NCBI RefSeq assembly: GCF_001619585.1
Contig: NZ_LQNT01000011.1
Coordinates: 434,001-498,000 of the forward strand
Length of the DNA: 64,000 nucleotides
Reading direction: 5' to 3'
From: Bhargavaea cecembensis
GTDB lineage: Bacteria > Bacillota > Bacilli > Bacillales_A > Planococcaceae
Position numbers and translations under genes: made by a program. Within the stretch, counting starts at the first letter, position 1. Each line of letters begins with the position of its first letter. Of the stretch, positions 52,743 to 61,256 are shown in pieces. The notes under the pieces were generated by a model, which saw only the letters and a list, made by a program, of their open reading frames with translations, made no database searches and had not been told where the DNA came from.

Positions 52743-53384
52743 ATGCAGATGACGCAAAACTTCGGCCAGGATCAGCAAAACATGACGCACACGAACATGC
52801 ATACCGGACAGGTAGGTCAGCAGATGAACCACGGTGGACACGAGCTATTTGATGTCCATGAAGTGCTGTCGACGATGATCGGCGCAATGGACATGTCTAC
52901 CCTGATGCGTCCTCACGCACAGGATCCGGAACTCATCGATATCATTGACCGCCAGTACCGGTTCATGCAGCAGTCCTACAACACGCTGGTCGACTGCTTC
53001 AAGTCGGGATCGGATCCCCAGACGCCGACGCAGAGCTATAAAATGGCGGGCGATAACGACTGGGTGTACGGCATGAAGCAGTCTCAGCCGAAAAAGCCGA
53101 TGCAGTCCCCGCAAGAGCTGAACGACGCAGCCATCTCCGGCTTCCTTCTGTCGGGCCACAAGGCCGGCGCGACTGCCTGCACGGCGTCCGCACTCGAAGC
53201 GACGAACCCTGTCGTCCGCCGTGTGCTCGCCGACTCGGTGCCGAACTGCATCGAGATGGCCTACGAACTGTCCATCTACCAGAACAAGCACCATTACTAC
53301 CAGGTGCCTCAGCTCGCAGAACAGGACATGCAGGCAATCCTGAACGCTTACGCCCCGGCCGGCAGCCAGGGAGGCATGCAGTAA
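52743..53384 (+). CDS. CotF-family spore coat protein
   Basis: 213 residues. A Met/Gln/His/Asn-rich N-terminal segment (about 1-32) is followed by the CotF/ferritin-like helical domain with ELFDVHEVLSTMIGAMD, HAQDPELIDIIDRQYRFM and, near the end, ALEATNPVVRRVLADSVPNC. CotF-type proteins are found in the spore coat; this supports a spore-forming ancestry. GGAGGG ribosome site; own terminator. Confidence 0.87.
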   Translation: MQMTQNFGQDQQNMTHTNMHTGQVGQQMNHGGHELFDVHEVLSTMIGAMDMSTLMRPHAQDPELIDIIDRQYRFMQQSYNTLVDCFKSGSDPQTPTQSYKMAGDNDWVYGMKQSQPKKPMQSPQELNDAAISGFLLSGHKAGATACTASALEATNPVVRRVLADSVPNCIEMAYELSIYQNKHHYYQVPQLAEQDMQAILNAYAPAGSQGGMQ

Positions 53385-53400
53385 CCACTGCATCAACGGA

Positions 53401-53443
53401 AAAAAAGCATGCGGACCCACTGGGTGGGCCGCATGCTTTTTTA
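53401..53443. terminator. Intrinsic terminator after cotF-like gene
   Basis: AAAAAAGCATGCGG and CCGCATGCTTTTTT form a long perfect stem usable in both directions. Confidence 0.9.
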
Positions 53444-53556
53444 TTGCGAGCAAAGGTTGCGATTACTAACCAAATGTTTTCCTCTTATGTGTACTAAAAA
53501 GCGTAAAGAAAGAGAATAACTATAGAATCATTTTTTATGAGGGTGAGTGATCAAAA

Positions 53557-53892
53557 ATGCCTTGCGTAACCATAATTGGCGGAGAAACGTTTGAAGCGGA
53601 CAATGGCCAAAAATTAGTGCTGGCACTTGAAGATAACGGCGTAAATATCCTTCATCGCTGCGGGGGAAATGCCAAATGCACGACTTGCAGAGTAGAAGTT
53701 TTGGCAGGCGATTACTTGGAAGTCACCCGCAAGGAAAAGAACGCTTTTTCTAATATAGGCATTGATGATCAGTTGTTTGAGGACTGCTTGCGTTTATCAT
53801 GTCAAATTATTATTAACGGGGATATCACAGTCCGGCCAATCATGACAGCCGAAAATACCGGAAAGCCCGTTGGTCCAAGACCAGCGGACTAA
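53557..53892 (+). CDS. 2Fe-2S ferredoxin
   Basis: 111 residues with the plant-type cluster motif CGGNAKCTTC (three cysteines) and a fourth cysteine in LRLSCQIIING; the context is the same as in small Bacillus ferredoxins. An electron carrier in the cytosol, partner unknown. Codon use is visibly A+T-richer than its neighbours, so it may be recently acquired. Not in an operon. Confidence 0.88.
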   Translation: MPCVTIIGGETFEADNGQKLVLALEDNGVNILHRCGGNAKCTTCRVEVLAGDYLEVTRKEKNAFSNIGIDDQLFEDCLRLSCQIIINGDITVRPIMTAENTGKPVGPRPAD

Positions 53893-53905
53893 TCCGGGAT
53901 CAAAA

Positions 53906-54181
53906 TCACAATCCCCGTTTCTTTACATACTCTTCGATCTCCCGCAATAATCTGTCCGTGAGCGAAGGGTTCCTCAGGATTTCCTCCACATCCTGTTCCC
54001 GAATAAACTCCCGGAATTCCTTGCTGTGGAGCACAACGGGGCCATAACGGATGTTTAGACCGTTCCAGATTCCGCTTTTCTTCAACAGCCTCAGCCGCCT
54101 GCTGATCAGGCGGTTTTTCTTTGTCGGCCAGCGGGTTTCGAGGAAACCTGCCAGCATCGTAATCAGGTCACCCATACGCAT
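53906..54181 (-). CDS. Unknown small basic protein
   Basis: 91 residues (or 89 from the third Met). Basic and helical: RWPTKKNRLISRRLRLLKKS, then GIWNGLNIRYGPVVLHSKEF, ending EEYVKKRGL. No membrane span. It follows the DUF2207 gene by nine bases on the same strand, so it is probably cotranscribed. Function unknown. Confidence 0.65.
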   Translation of the reverse strand: MRMGDLITMLAGFLETRWPTKKNRLISRRLRLLKKSGIWNGLNIRYGPVVLHSKEFREFIREQDVEEILRNPSLTDRLLREIEEYVKKRGL

Positions 54182-54190
54182 TCACCCTTT

Positions 54191-55840
54191 CTACACCCAG
54201 TCCCTGTACATCCGCGCGAGCCCCCTGAATTTCGGGGCCAGCACGTGCACCCGGTGTTCGCGAAGCCGGTGTTCTTCCGATGTCCCGTCCTGCACACGGA
54301 AGCGGTCGTCTGTGTAAATCAGCCGGTTGATCGCGTACTTCACCCGGTAGGCGAACCGGGACACGAGAAGTGCGCGCGGGAAAAAGAGCCACACAAGGAG
54401 ATAGCCGATGACGAACAGCAAGATCACCGCTCCGGCGCCCGGCACGTCCAACGCCGCCACGCAGAAGGTCAGGTAAAGTCCGTAAAGAAAACCGAGCCAG
54501 CGCCAGTGCATCTTTTTCACGTGCAGATATAAGAAGACGAAAATACCGGCCAAAAACGCCGCAAGCCAGCCTGCCGGCATCGCGGCGACTACCGCCCCGG
54601 TGATGGCGACAGCCGTCGGGACAAGTGCGGCAATCAGCAGCACGCGCTTCGGGATTCTCAGGTTCATCGTGCCCGCTTCTTCGAGCATGGCGAGGACGGA
54701 CCCGTGCCATTCCCTGAGCGCCTTTTTGGCCCTTTCTGATTCGATTTCCCGCGGTCCGAGGATGCGCCCGCCGGCCGTTTCCCGGAACAGCTTCCTGACG
54801 AACAGCTGCTCATGCGGCTCGAGCCGGGCCGTGCTGCCCCTCATTTCCCAGACCTGTGCATCCGGCCCGCCGGTGACCGACACAGCCCGCTTCTCGAGCA
54901 GTCCGTACAGCATCGCGTCTGCCGCGCGCGGCGTGAAGCGTCCGGCCCATCGAACAAAGTGAAGGTATACGAGATCCATGGACAAGATCAGCGCCTCGTC
55001 TCTTCTCGTGATGGGAAGCCGCTGGGGCACGGCAAGGCTCACCAGGCCGGCCATGATAAACGTCAGGGCCAGGGGAAACCCGACTTCCTCAAACGTTTCC
55101 CGGTACGGGCGCATGGCTGCAGCATGGGTGAACCGTTCCTCTTCCGCCTTTTTGGCTTCTTCCAATGACAATGGAGCTGCCCCCTTCACTGCCTCCGTCA
55201 TGACTCCGGAGGGGAAGAACACGCGATAGGATGCATCCTGCGGCTCCTCGACGACGGGGTCCCGGAAAATGACGCCGTTGTCCTTCAGATCAACCTCGGA
55301 ACCGTTCATGTTCCTCGTGTACGGACTGATTGAAGCGGCGCCGGCATGGCCCGGCAGGATCACGGAGACTTCGAGGTTCCGGAGACCCTCAAATTCGTAG
55401 CTCGTGGTAGAGAAGAGTCCGACTTCGAGATCGCTGTACTCGTCGTACACGTTCAACGCGTCTTCCAATAAATAAGACAGGAGGAATGTCCGGCTGCCGC
55501 CCCTGCCATCCAGCAGCAATTCCCAGCCGGCTCCGTTTTCCTGCACCGCAACGGGCCGGACCTCGTCATCCGCGACTTCGCCTACCCGTGCTGTCCTATC
55601 CACTTCCCCTGCGTTGAAGCCGATCACGTTCTCATGGGTGCCATAGGTAAAGTCCCTCAAAACTTCCTTGGTCCCTTCAGGGATTTCATATGTATGGATT
55701 TCATTGACCCTCACTGCGCCCTCCGGTCCGATCCAAAGACGGACCTGGGAACCGGTCACCTTCACATCTGCGGCGGATACCCGGACGGCACCGGCCAGAA
55801 CCATCAGGACCGCAAGCCCTGCCATCACCCATCGCTTCAT
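54191..55840 (-). CDS. DUF2207-family membrane protein
   Basis: From ATG 55840 (GGGAGG ribosome site) 549 residues: signal peptide (VMAGLAVLMVLAGAVRVSA), an external beta-rich domain of about 180 residues (VRVNEIHTYEIPEG, YLLEDALNVYDEYSDLEVGL), a span near residue 270, a cytosolic part, and a cluster of spans near the C-terminus. This is the DUF2207 layout. In several bacteria these sit in the membrane with unknown function. Upstream in-frame codons to 55948 lack a ribosome site. Confidence 0.85.
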   Translation of the reverse strand: MKRWVMAGLAVLMVLAGAVRVSAADVKVTGSQVRLWIGPEGAVRVNEIHTYEIPEGTKEVLRDFTYGTHENVIGFNAGEVDRTARVGEVADDEVRPVAVQENGAGWELLLDGRGGSRTFLLSYLLEDALNVYDEYSDLEVGLFSTTSYEFEGLRNLEVSVILPGHAGAASISPYTRNMNGSEVDLKDNGVIFRDPVVEEPQDASYRVFFPSGVMTEAVKGAAPLSLEEAKKAEEERFTHAAAMRPYRETFEEVGFPLALTFIMAGLVSLAVPQRLPITRRDEALILSMDLVYLHFVRWAGRFTPRAADAMLYGLLEKRAVSVTGGPDAQVWEMRGSTARLEPHEQLFVRKLFRETAGGRILGPREIESERAKKALREWHGSVLAMLEEAGTMNLRIPKRVLLIAALVPTAVAITGAVVAAMPAGWLAAFLAGIFVFLYLHVKKMHWRWLGFLYGLYLTFCVAALDVPGAGAVILLFVIGYLLVWLFFPRALLVSRFAYRVKYAINRLIYTDDRFRVQDGTSEEHRLREHRVHVLAPKFRGLARMYRDWV

Positions 55841-55965
55841 CCGGACACCTCCCTTCTCTCTGTTACCATGATACCGTATACGGAAGAACGGTTGCCCCGG
55901 TTCCGTGAAACCTTCGCGCGCGCCGTTCCGTAAAGGAAATAAGATCACTCGGAGGTGCAGGAGAA

Positions 55966-56463
55966 ATGGAACTCGACATCAGGGAACCGGAAGGCAGAAT
56001 TTCAAAGAAGGCGGTCACGGTATGGCGTCTGTCGAACACGATCGGGCATGGAATTACACTTCTCGTGTTCGCAGGTCTGATCATAGCGGGAAACCAATTC
56101 GGCTGGTGGGACTGGGCGATGACCGCACTGTGGATATTCGGCGGGCTGACCGCCCTGTCGGCAGTTTATTCGATCTTCATTGAGCCGGTCATCCTGCAGC
56201 GGACATGGCGCTACGGGGCGGACGAAGAATTCGTGAAACTGCGGCACGGCGTGATCACCGTCCAGCACCAGACAGTCCCGATGACGAAGGTCCAGTATGT
56301 CGGACTCGAACAGGGCCCGCTTCAGCGGAAATTCGGCCTATATACGCTCACGGTCGGCACGATGGGATCGAACCACTCCATCCCGGCATTGCCGGAGCAG
56401 GAAGCGAAGGAATTCCGCAACCGGATCTCCCGCCTCGCGAAGATCCGGGAGGAGGACGAATGA
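55966..56463 (+). CDS. ydbS: PH-domain membrane protein, YdbS-like
   Basis: 165 residues: two membrane spans (residues about 25-65) then a bacterial PH domain (bPH2) with LRHGVITVQHQTVPMTKVQYV and GPLQRKFGLYTLTVGT. B. subtilis YdbS has the same size and neighbour ydbT; both are linked to resistance to the bacteriocin LP9 of B. amyloliquefaciens. Stop overlaps the ydbT start. Confidence 0.87.
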   Translation: MELDIREPEGRISKKAVTVWRLSNTIGHGITLLVFAGLIIAGNQFGWWDWAMTALWIFGGLTALSAVYSIFIEPVILQRTWRYGADEEFVKLRHGVITVQHQTVPMTKVQYVGLEQGPLQRKFGLYTLTVGTMGSNHSIPALPEQEAKEFRNRISRLAKIREEDE

Positions 56464-58013
56464 TGGAGAACCGGCGCATGCACCCGGGAAGGATCATCCT
56501 GTCCCTTTATGAACTCATCAAAAACACCGCCATTGTGTTTATCTTTCTGTTCATTCTCAGAAGAGGTTCAGAAGCGGGATGGGTGGTGGCCGGCCGCTGG
56601 ATCTTCATCGCCGCGATTACGATCTCCGTCCTGAACATCGTCCTGTCGTGGTGGCGTACGACCTATCGTCTGGAAGCGGATTCGGTGCAGATCGACAGCG
56701 GCGTCTTTTCCCGGAAGCACCGCAATGTGCCGTTCCGCCGCGTGCAGAATGTCAACCGGCAGGTGCCGGCCGTCCTCCGGCTGTTCGGCCTCACCTCGCT
56801 CACGCTCGAAACCGGCGCGGACGGCGAGGACGCAAGCGTGAAATTCCTTGCTGTCACAAAAGCGGAGGCCGCCCGGATCGAAGAGGCGCTTGACGGCTAC
56901 CGGAGGGAAAGGATGGAGGCAGCCCGGGCAGTGCCCGGGGCGGAAGGCATGGAAGGCGGAGCTTCGGAGATTCAAGAACCTCTCCCGGAAAACGTCCGCA
57001 CCGTCCACTTCACACCCGAGCTGAAAGACGTGCTGAAAGCATCCTTCCTGTCGTTCAGTTTTATCGCACTCATCCCCGTACTTGCGACGATTTACTCGAA
57101 CATCGATGACTTTTTCGATGTGGAGAGCCAGGCCGAAGGTTTCCTGTCGTTCCTGGCGGGCTCCGGGGTCGTGCTCGGCATCACCATCGCCCTGTTTGCC
57201 GTGGCGGCAATCGCGTTCGGCATCATCCGGACCTATCTGAAGTACGGCCGGTATGAGATTTCGTCGGATGACGAGCGGATCTACATCCGGCGGGGTGTGC
57301 TGACCGAGCAGTCGCTCTCCGTCAGGAAAAAGAATGTTCAGGCGGTCCAGATCACCGAAACGCCACTGAAGCGGCTGCTCGGACTCGCGGAAGCAAAGCT
57401 CGTCACAGTCGGAAGTTTTGAAGACAATCTTGAAGACATCAGCTCCCTCTATCCATTTCTACGGAAGCAGCGCGCGGTGGAGCTCGTCGGCGAACTTCTT
57501 CCGGACATCCGGGTTCAGGACGGAATGGAGCGTCTTCCGAAGGCGGCGCTGACCGTCCGGATGCTTCGCTTCCCATTGACAGCCGTAATCGGCACCGTTG
57601 TACTGTACTTCTGGCGCCCGGACTTTTCATACATTCCGGACTGGCCGTTTCTGGCAGCGGCGCTTTTCGCCTTCATTTATCTCCTCAGGTACTTTGACTA
57701 TCGCAACACCCGCTACGCCATTAGCGGGCCGTTTGTCCAGTTCAGGAAAGGCGGCTTGTGGCGGGAGACGTTTCTCAGCAAGCGGGAAAAGGTCATCGAG
57801 GCAGCGGTCTCCCAGTCGTGGCTCCAGAAGCGGTTCGGTGTCGCCACAGTCGGCACGACCAACCGCGCGAAGCCGGTCCATGTCGAAGAACTGAAGGATT
57901 TGCCGGCTGCGGCTGCGGAGCAATTTGACCAATGGTACACGGAAAGGAATCCGGAACTGATCCGGGGAGATGAGGAGGCGGCGCCATGGAAGACTTTACA
58001 GAGCGAGTCGTGA
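56460..58013 (+). CDS. ydbT: PH-domain membrane protein, YdbT-like
   Basis: 517 residues from ATG 56460/56463 (GGAGGAGG ribosome site). Three bPH2-type PH domains, each after two membrane spans: first with QIDSGVFSRKHRNVPFRRVQ, second with ERIYIRRGVLTEQSLSVRKK, third with RKGGLWRETFLSKREK. Paired with YdbS. The frame continues upstream to 56205 but that part is the ydbS gene in another frame. Confidence 0.88.
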   Translation: MMENRRMHPGRIILSLYELIKNTAIVFIFLFILRRGSEAGWVVAGRWIFIAAITISVLNIVLSWWRTTYRLEADSVQIDSGVFSRKHRNVPFRRVQNVNRQVPAVLRLFGLTSLTLETGADGEDASVKFLAVTKAEAARIEEALDGYRRERMEAARAVPGAEGMEGGASEIQEPLPENVRTVHFTPELKDVLKASFLSFSFIALIPVLATIYSNIDDFFDVESQAEGFLSFLAGSGVVLGITIALFAVAAIAFGIIRTYLKYGRYEISSDDERIYIRRGVLTEQSLSVRKKNVQAVQITETPLKRLLGLAEAKLVTVGSFEDNLEDISSLYPFLRKQRAVELVGELLPDIRVQDGMERLPKAALTVRMLRFPLTAVIGTVVLYFWRPDFSYIPDWPFLAAALFAFIYLLRYFDYRNTRYAISGPFVQFRKGGLWRETFLSKREKVIEAAVSQSWLQKRFGVATVGTTNRAKPVHVEELKDLPAAAAEQFDQWYTERNPELIRGDEEAAPWKTLQSES

Positions 58014-58312
58014 AGCTTCTGAAGGAAGTACCGGTTGGAACCGTCGCTTCCTACGGCCAGATCGCACGGCTCGCCGGCAACCCGAGGGCCGCTCGCCAGG
58101 TTGCCCGCATCCTCCACTCGATGAGCCGGAAGCATAATATCCCGTGGCACCGCATCGTGAATGCAAAGGGCGAGATCGTCATCAGAGACGGCGAAGCCGC
58201 CTATGAACAGGAGGAGCGGCTCCGTGAAGAAGGGGTGCCCGTGATCGGCGGAAAGCGCGTGGATATCGAGCGCTACAGGTGGGATCCGGGGTTTGACGGG
58301 GAGGAATGGTGA
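57986..58312 (+). CDS. Alkyltransferase-like (ATL) DNA repair protein
   Basis: 108 residues with the MGMT DNA-binding domain (PVGTVASYGQIARLAGNPRAARQVARIL). The motif that is PCHR in active methyltransferases reads PWHRIV, so the acceptor Cys is Trp: this is an ATL protein, which marks O6-alkylguanine for nucleotide-excision repair rather than repairing it. Its start lies inside the ydbT 3' end, in another frame. Confidence 0.92.
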   Translation: MEDFTERVVKLLKEVPVGTVASYGQIARLAGNPRAARQVARILHSMSRKHNIPWHRIVNAKGEIVIRDGEAAYEQEERLREEGVPVIGGKRVDIERYRWDPGFDGEEW

Positions 58313-58320
58313 ATCGCAAC

Positions 58321-58377
58321 CAACGGGGGCGCGAGTTACCACCTGACACCATCCGAGTTACCACCTCGCCCCCGTTG
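58321..58377. repeat. Inverted repeat with internal direct repeats
   Basis: CAACGGGGGCG (58321-58331) and its exact complement (58367-58377) enclose two copies of GAGTTACCACCT (58333-58344, 58355-58366). No T-run follows. A looser third copy (GAGATACCACCC) starts at 58377. Confidence 0.8.
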
Positions 58378-58476
58378 AGATACCACCCCATACCCCCTGA
58401 ATCACGACCTGCTGGTTTTTACACGAGCCAATTGATAGACTATTGGCAACACAAGTATAAATAGGGGGTATCGGTG

Positions 58477-59382
58477 ATGGCAGAAACATTGGCATGCAAT
58501 GATGTGATCTACGCATTCGACCGAACACACGAACCGGTCAAGCGCGTGGCATCGGGAACGACGATCGAAATCGAAACCTATGACTGCTTTGAAAACCAGG
58601 TCCAATCAGCCGAGACGAAAATCGGCGGAATCGACTGGGACCGGATCAATCCGGCGACGGGACCGATCTTTGTGGAAGGGGCACAGCCCGGCGATGTGCT
58701 GAAAGTGAAGATTGATAAGCTTGAGATCGGTAGCCAGGGCGTGATGGCGACAGGTCCTGACCTCGGCGTGCTCGGCCACCGCCAGGAAGAGATGGCGTCC
58801 AAGATCATCCCGGTCGAGGGCGATTATGCCGTCTTTGACGACAAGCTGAAAATTCCGCTCAACAAAATGATCGGCGTCATCGGTGTGGCGCCTGAAGGCG
58901 AACCTGTGCCGTGCGGGACACCGGGCGCCCATGGCGGCAACATGGATACGACACTGATCACCGAAGGTGCTACGCTCTACTTCCCGGTATTCGCAGAAGG
59001 CGCGCTGTTTGCACTCGGGGATTTCCATGCGGCAATGGGCGACGGGGAAATCGGCGTCTCCGGCATTGAAGTGCCCGGCAAGGCCACGGTCACGCTTGAA
59101 GTCGTGAAGGAAGGCGCACTCCGGCACCCGCTCCTCGAGAACAAAGACGGCATCACGTTCCTCGTCTCGAAACCGACACTGGACGAAGCGGCAAAAGCGG
59201 CCGTGGAAGAGATGGCGGACTTCCTCCTGACGAGAACTGACCTCGATGTCGCCGACCTTGCCATGATGATGAGTGCTGCCGGACAGTCACAGATCAGCCA
59301 GATCGTCGACCCGCTTATGACGGCACGCTTTTTCGTGCCGAAATATGTGCTGGAGGCATATGGCGTCACCCTATTTGAATAA
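58477..59382 (+). CDS. Acetamidase/formamidase family protein
   Basis: 301 residues from ATG 58477 (AGGGGG ribosome site). Family motifs: GPIFVEGAQPGDVLKVKI, GVIGVAPEGEPVPCGTPGAHGGNMD, FPVFAEGALFALGDFHAAMGDGE. Such enzymes hydrolyse acetamide or formamide to ammonia and the acid. Monocistronic. Confidence 0.9.
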   Translation: MAETLACNDVIYAFDRTHEPVKRVASGTTIEIETYDCFENQVQSAETKIGGIDWDRINPATGPIFVEGAQPGDVLKVKIDKLEIGSQGVMATGPDLGVLGHRQEEMASKIIPVEGDYAVFDDKLKIPLNKMIGVIGVAPEGEPVPCGTPGAHGGNMDTTLITEGATLYFPVFAEGALFALGDFHAAMGDGEIGVSGIEVPGKATVTLEVVKEGALRHPLLENKDGITFLVSKPTLDEAAKAAVEEMADFLLTRTDLDVADLAMMMSAAGQSQISQIVDPLMTARFFVPKYVLEAYGVTLFE

Positions 59383-59391
59383 GATGAGGAC

Positions 59392-59424
59392 AAGCCGGTT
59401 TCCGATAGGGAGCCGGCTTTATCG
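59392..59424 (+). terminator. Intrinsic terminator after amidase
   Basis: AAGCCGG...CCGGCTT stem followed by TATCG. Confidence 0.6.
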
Positions 59425-59445
59425 CATTTAAAAGGAGCGGATTCG

Positions 59446-60000
59446 ATGAACGCAGGCTTCCCCGTCCGGATGAAGGCATTTCTGTTTGATTACCTGCTGA
59501 TTCTCGCTTATATGCTGATTCTTGCTATTTTCAGTGTCTTCCTGTTTCCTCCGATCCAGCAGCTGTTCACGGGGGCCCCGGGATTGGCGCAGCTGTCGGG
59601 ATTCCTCTTGATCACGGTGCCCGTCTCCCTCTACTTCACCTTGGCAGATTCTCGAATCGGCGGCGGCTCATACGGCAAGCGCATCACCAGTATCCGGGTC
59701 AGGGACCTGAACGGACGTCCCCTTTCCTTCCTGCATTCCGCCGCGAGGACCGCGCTGAAATTTATGCCGTGGGAGCTTTCCCACTTCCTCGTCTACCGGC
59801 TCATGTGGCTCGGGGATGATCCGGTGCCGGTCAGCTACATGGTGATTGGCGGATTGATCTACGCTTTGATCGGTGCCTATATTGCCGCTCCGTTTCTCAC
59901 GAAGAAAAAGCAGTCCGTGTATGACCTGGCCGCACGTACGCAGGTCATCAGACCGGAAACTGCGGCAATAAAACAAAAACCCGGCAGCCTGACCGCATAA
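59446..60000 (+). CDS. RDD-family membrane protein
   Basis: 184 residues with the RDD signature near the N-terminus (FPVRMKAFLFDYLLILAYM), four membrane spans, GGSYGKRITSIRVRDLNGRP, and a late QSVYDLAARTQVI. Some family members exchange Na+ or Li+ for protons; most have no known role. Convergent with the HAAS gene, with a shared hairpin. Confidence 0.85.
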   Translation: MNAGFPVRMKAFLFDYLLILAYMLILAIFSVFLFPPIQQLFTGAPGLAQLSGFLLITVPVSLYFTLADSRIGGGSYGKRITSIRVRDLNGRPLSFLHSAARTALKFMPWELSHFLVYRLMWLGDDPVPVSYMVIGGLIYALIGAYIAAPFLTKKKQSVYDLAARTQVIRPETAAIKQKPGSLTA

Positions 60001-60022
60001 GCGGAGGGACTGCAGGGTTTTT
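59978..60022. terminator. Shared hairpin at convergent gene ends
   Basis: AACCCGGCAG...CTGCAGGGTT followed by TTT on the plus strand and TTTTGTTTT on the minus strand; both stop codons lie within it. Confidence 0.65.
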
Positions 60023-60779
60023 ATGCACGATCAATCTTGCGCCTTTCATAAAACAGATGTGCTGCGATGACCAGGGCGACAGCGATAAACGGGATGAAGG
60101 CCGATGCCACCATCTTCGCCTCCTCCTGGAACGGCATGGAAAGAATCAGCCACTCGGGCAGGAATAGCGCAACCGCAATCGTGATGAGGAGCCACGAGCC
60201 GGTCATCATTGCAGCCGCCGCAAATGCCACGACCGACAGCACGATGACCGCCAGATTTCCGGTCCGTCCTGCCGTGTAGAACGGGTCCATGATCAAGGAG
60301 CTCGCCAGAAGCACACCGACGAACAGAAAAACGGACAGCATCGACAGTCCGCCGCCCGCTAAGAACAGCTTTCTGTTGCTCCATTGACCGGCGGCCATCT
60401 TGCGGAACATGTTTCTGTAAAGCACGGCGACAATCACTGCGACAAGCGGATAGCCGATCAGCTGAAGCAGATTGAGGGAAAACATTCCCCGGATGGCCGG
60501 GCCCATGGCGGCAAAAGCCGCAAAGGCCAGCAGAAATGCGGGCACATATTTAAGCCAGCCGGCATAGTCATTGTCCATTTCCTGTTCCAATGACGCGAAG
60601 TATTCCTTCGGCGATCCGCCTGTGATCCGGTCCACACTTTCCCCCCGGTGCTCAAGCTCTGCCAGATGGTCTTCCAGCTCCTCCGCGACTTCATCGATCT
60701 CCCGTTCGTTCTTGCCCGATGTCATCAGGTACATCCGGACATTCGCGATGAATTCTTCACTTTCCCTCGACAGCTTCAT
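60021..60779 (-). CDS. HAAS-domain membrane protein
   Basis: 252 residues: an N-terminal HAAS domain (SGKNEREIDEVAEELEDHLAE, GGSPKEYFASLEQEM) followed by about six membrane spans. HAAS proteins are regularly encoded next to PadR regulators, as here, and are thought to relay signals in that pair. The start overlaps the padR 3' end by about 20 bases. Confidence 0.85.
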   Translation of the reverse strand: MKLSRESEEFIANVRMYLMTSGKNEREIDEVAEELEDHLAELEHRGESVDRITGGSPKEYFASLEQEMDNDYAGWLKYVPAFLLAFAAFAAMGPAIRGMFSLNLLQLIGYPLVAVIVAVLYRNMFRKMAAGQWSNRKLFLAGGGLSMLSVFLFVGVLLASSLIMDPFYTAGRTGNLAVIVLSVVAFAAAAMMTGSWLLITIAVALFLPEWLILSMPFQEEAKMVASAFIPFIAVALVIAAHLFYERRKIDRA

Positions 60780-61104
60780 CTTTTCCGCTCCCCTCCAGCA
60801 GATTTCCGACGGCCCCCGCCATCACGCTCCAGCGTTTTTTGAATGCTTCCAGCTCCTCTTCACCGGCCTGGGTCAGTTTGTAATACTTGCGCTTCGGCCC
60901 ATTGGGCGATGGCCGCATGACCGTCATAACCAGCCCTTCCTTCTGCATGCGAAGAAGCACCGGATAAATGCTCCCCTCACTCACCATCGTCAGTCCGTAT
61001 TCCCCCAATTTCTCCACCATCTCATAACCGTACGTTTCGCCCCTGCCGATGATGGCAAGGAGGCACCCTTCCAGCACCCCCTTCAGCATCTGGCTCGTCG
61101 TCAT
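60757..61104 (-). CDS. PadR-family transcriptional regulator
   Basis: 115 residues from ATG 61104, which follows GGAGGAG; the longer frame to 61200 spans the promoter. PadR winged helix: MLKGVLEGCLLAIIGRGETY, GLTMVSEGSIYPVLLRMQKEGLV, then GPKRKYYKLTQAGEEELEAF. Regulators of this subfamily repress their own operon; a palindrome between the promoter boxes is the likely site. Confidence 0.93.
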   Translation of the reverse strand: MTTSQMLKGVLEGCLLAIIGRGETYGYEMVEKLGEYGLTMVSEGSIYPVLLRMQKEGLVMTVMRPSPNGPKRKYYKLTQAGEEELEAFKKRWSVMAGAVGNLLEGSGKDEAVEGK

Positions 61105-61141
61105 GCCGATCTCCTCCAGTACCTTGCTAAACCAACTACCT

Positions 61142-61193
61142 CTATCTTGTTTTCCATGATAGCGTCTGGAGTCACTCCAGTCAACTATCTTGT
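61142..61193 (-). promoter_or_regulatory. padR promoter with operator-like palindrome
   Basis: Minus-strand TTGACT (61179-61184), 17 bp, TATCAT (61156-61161). The spacer holds the perfect palindrome CTGGAGTGACTCCAG (61166-61180). Direct repeats of ACAAGATAG flank the promoter (61185-61193 and 61142-61150). Confidence 0.75.
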
Positions 61194-61213
61194 AAAACAA
61201 AATACCGGAACAA

Positions 61214-61243
61214 GAAAAACCGCCCGGCAGGTGGCCGGACGGC
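61214..61243 (-). terminator. Intrinsic terminator after M28 peptidase
   Basis: Minus-strand GCCGTCCGG / CCGGGCGGT followed by TTTTC. Confidence 0.85.
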
Positions 61244-61256
61244 TTCTGTGCATCAT

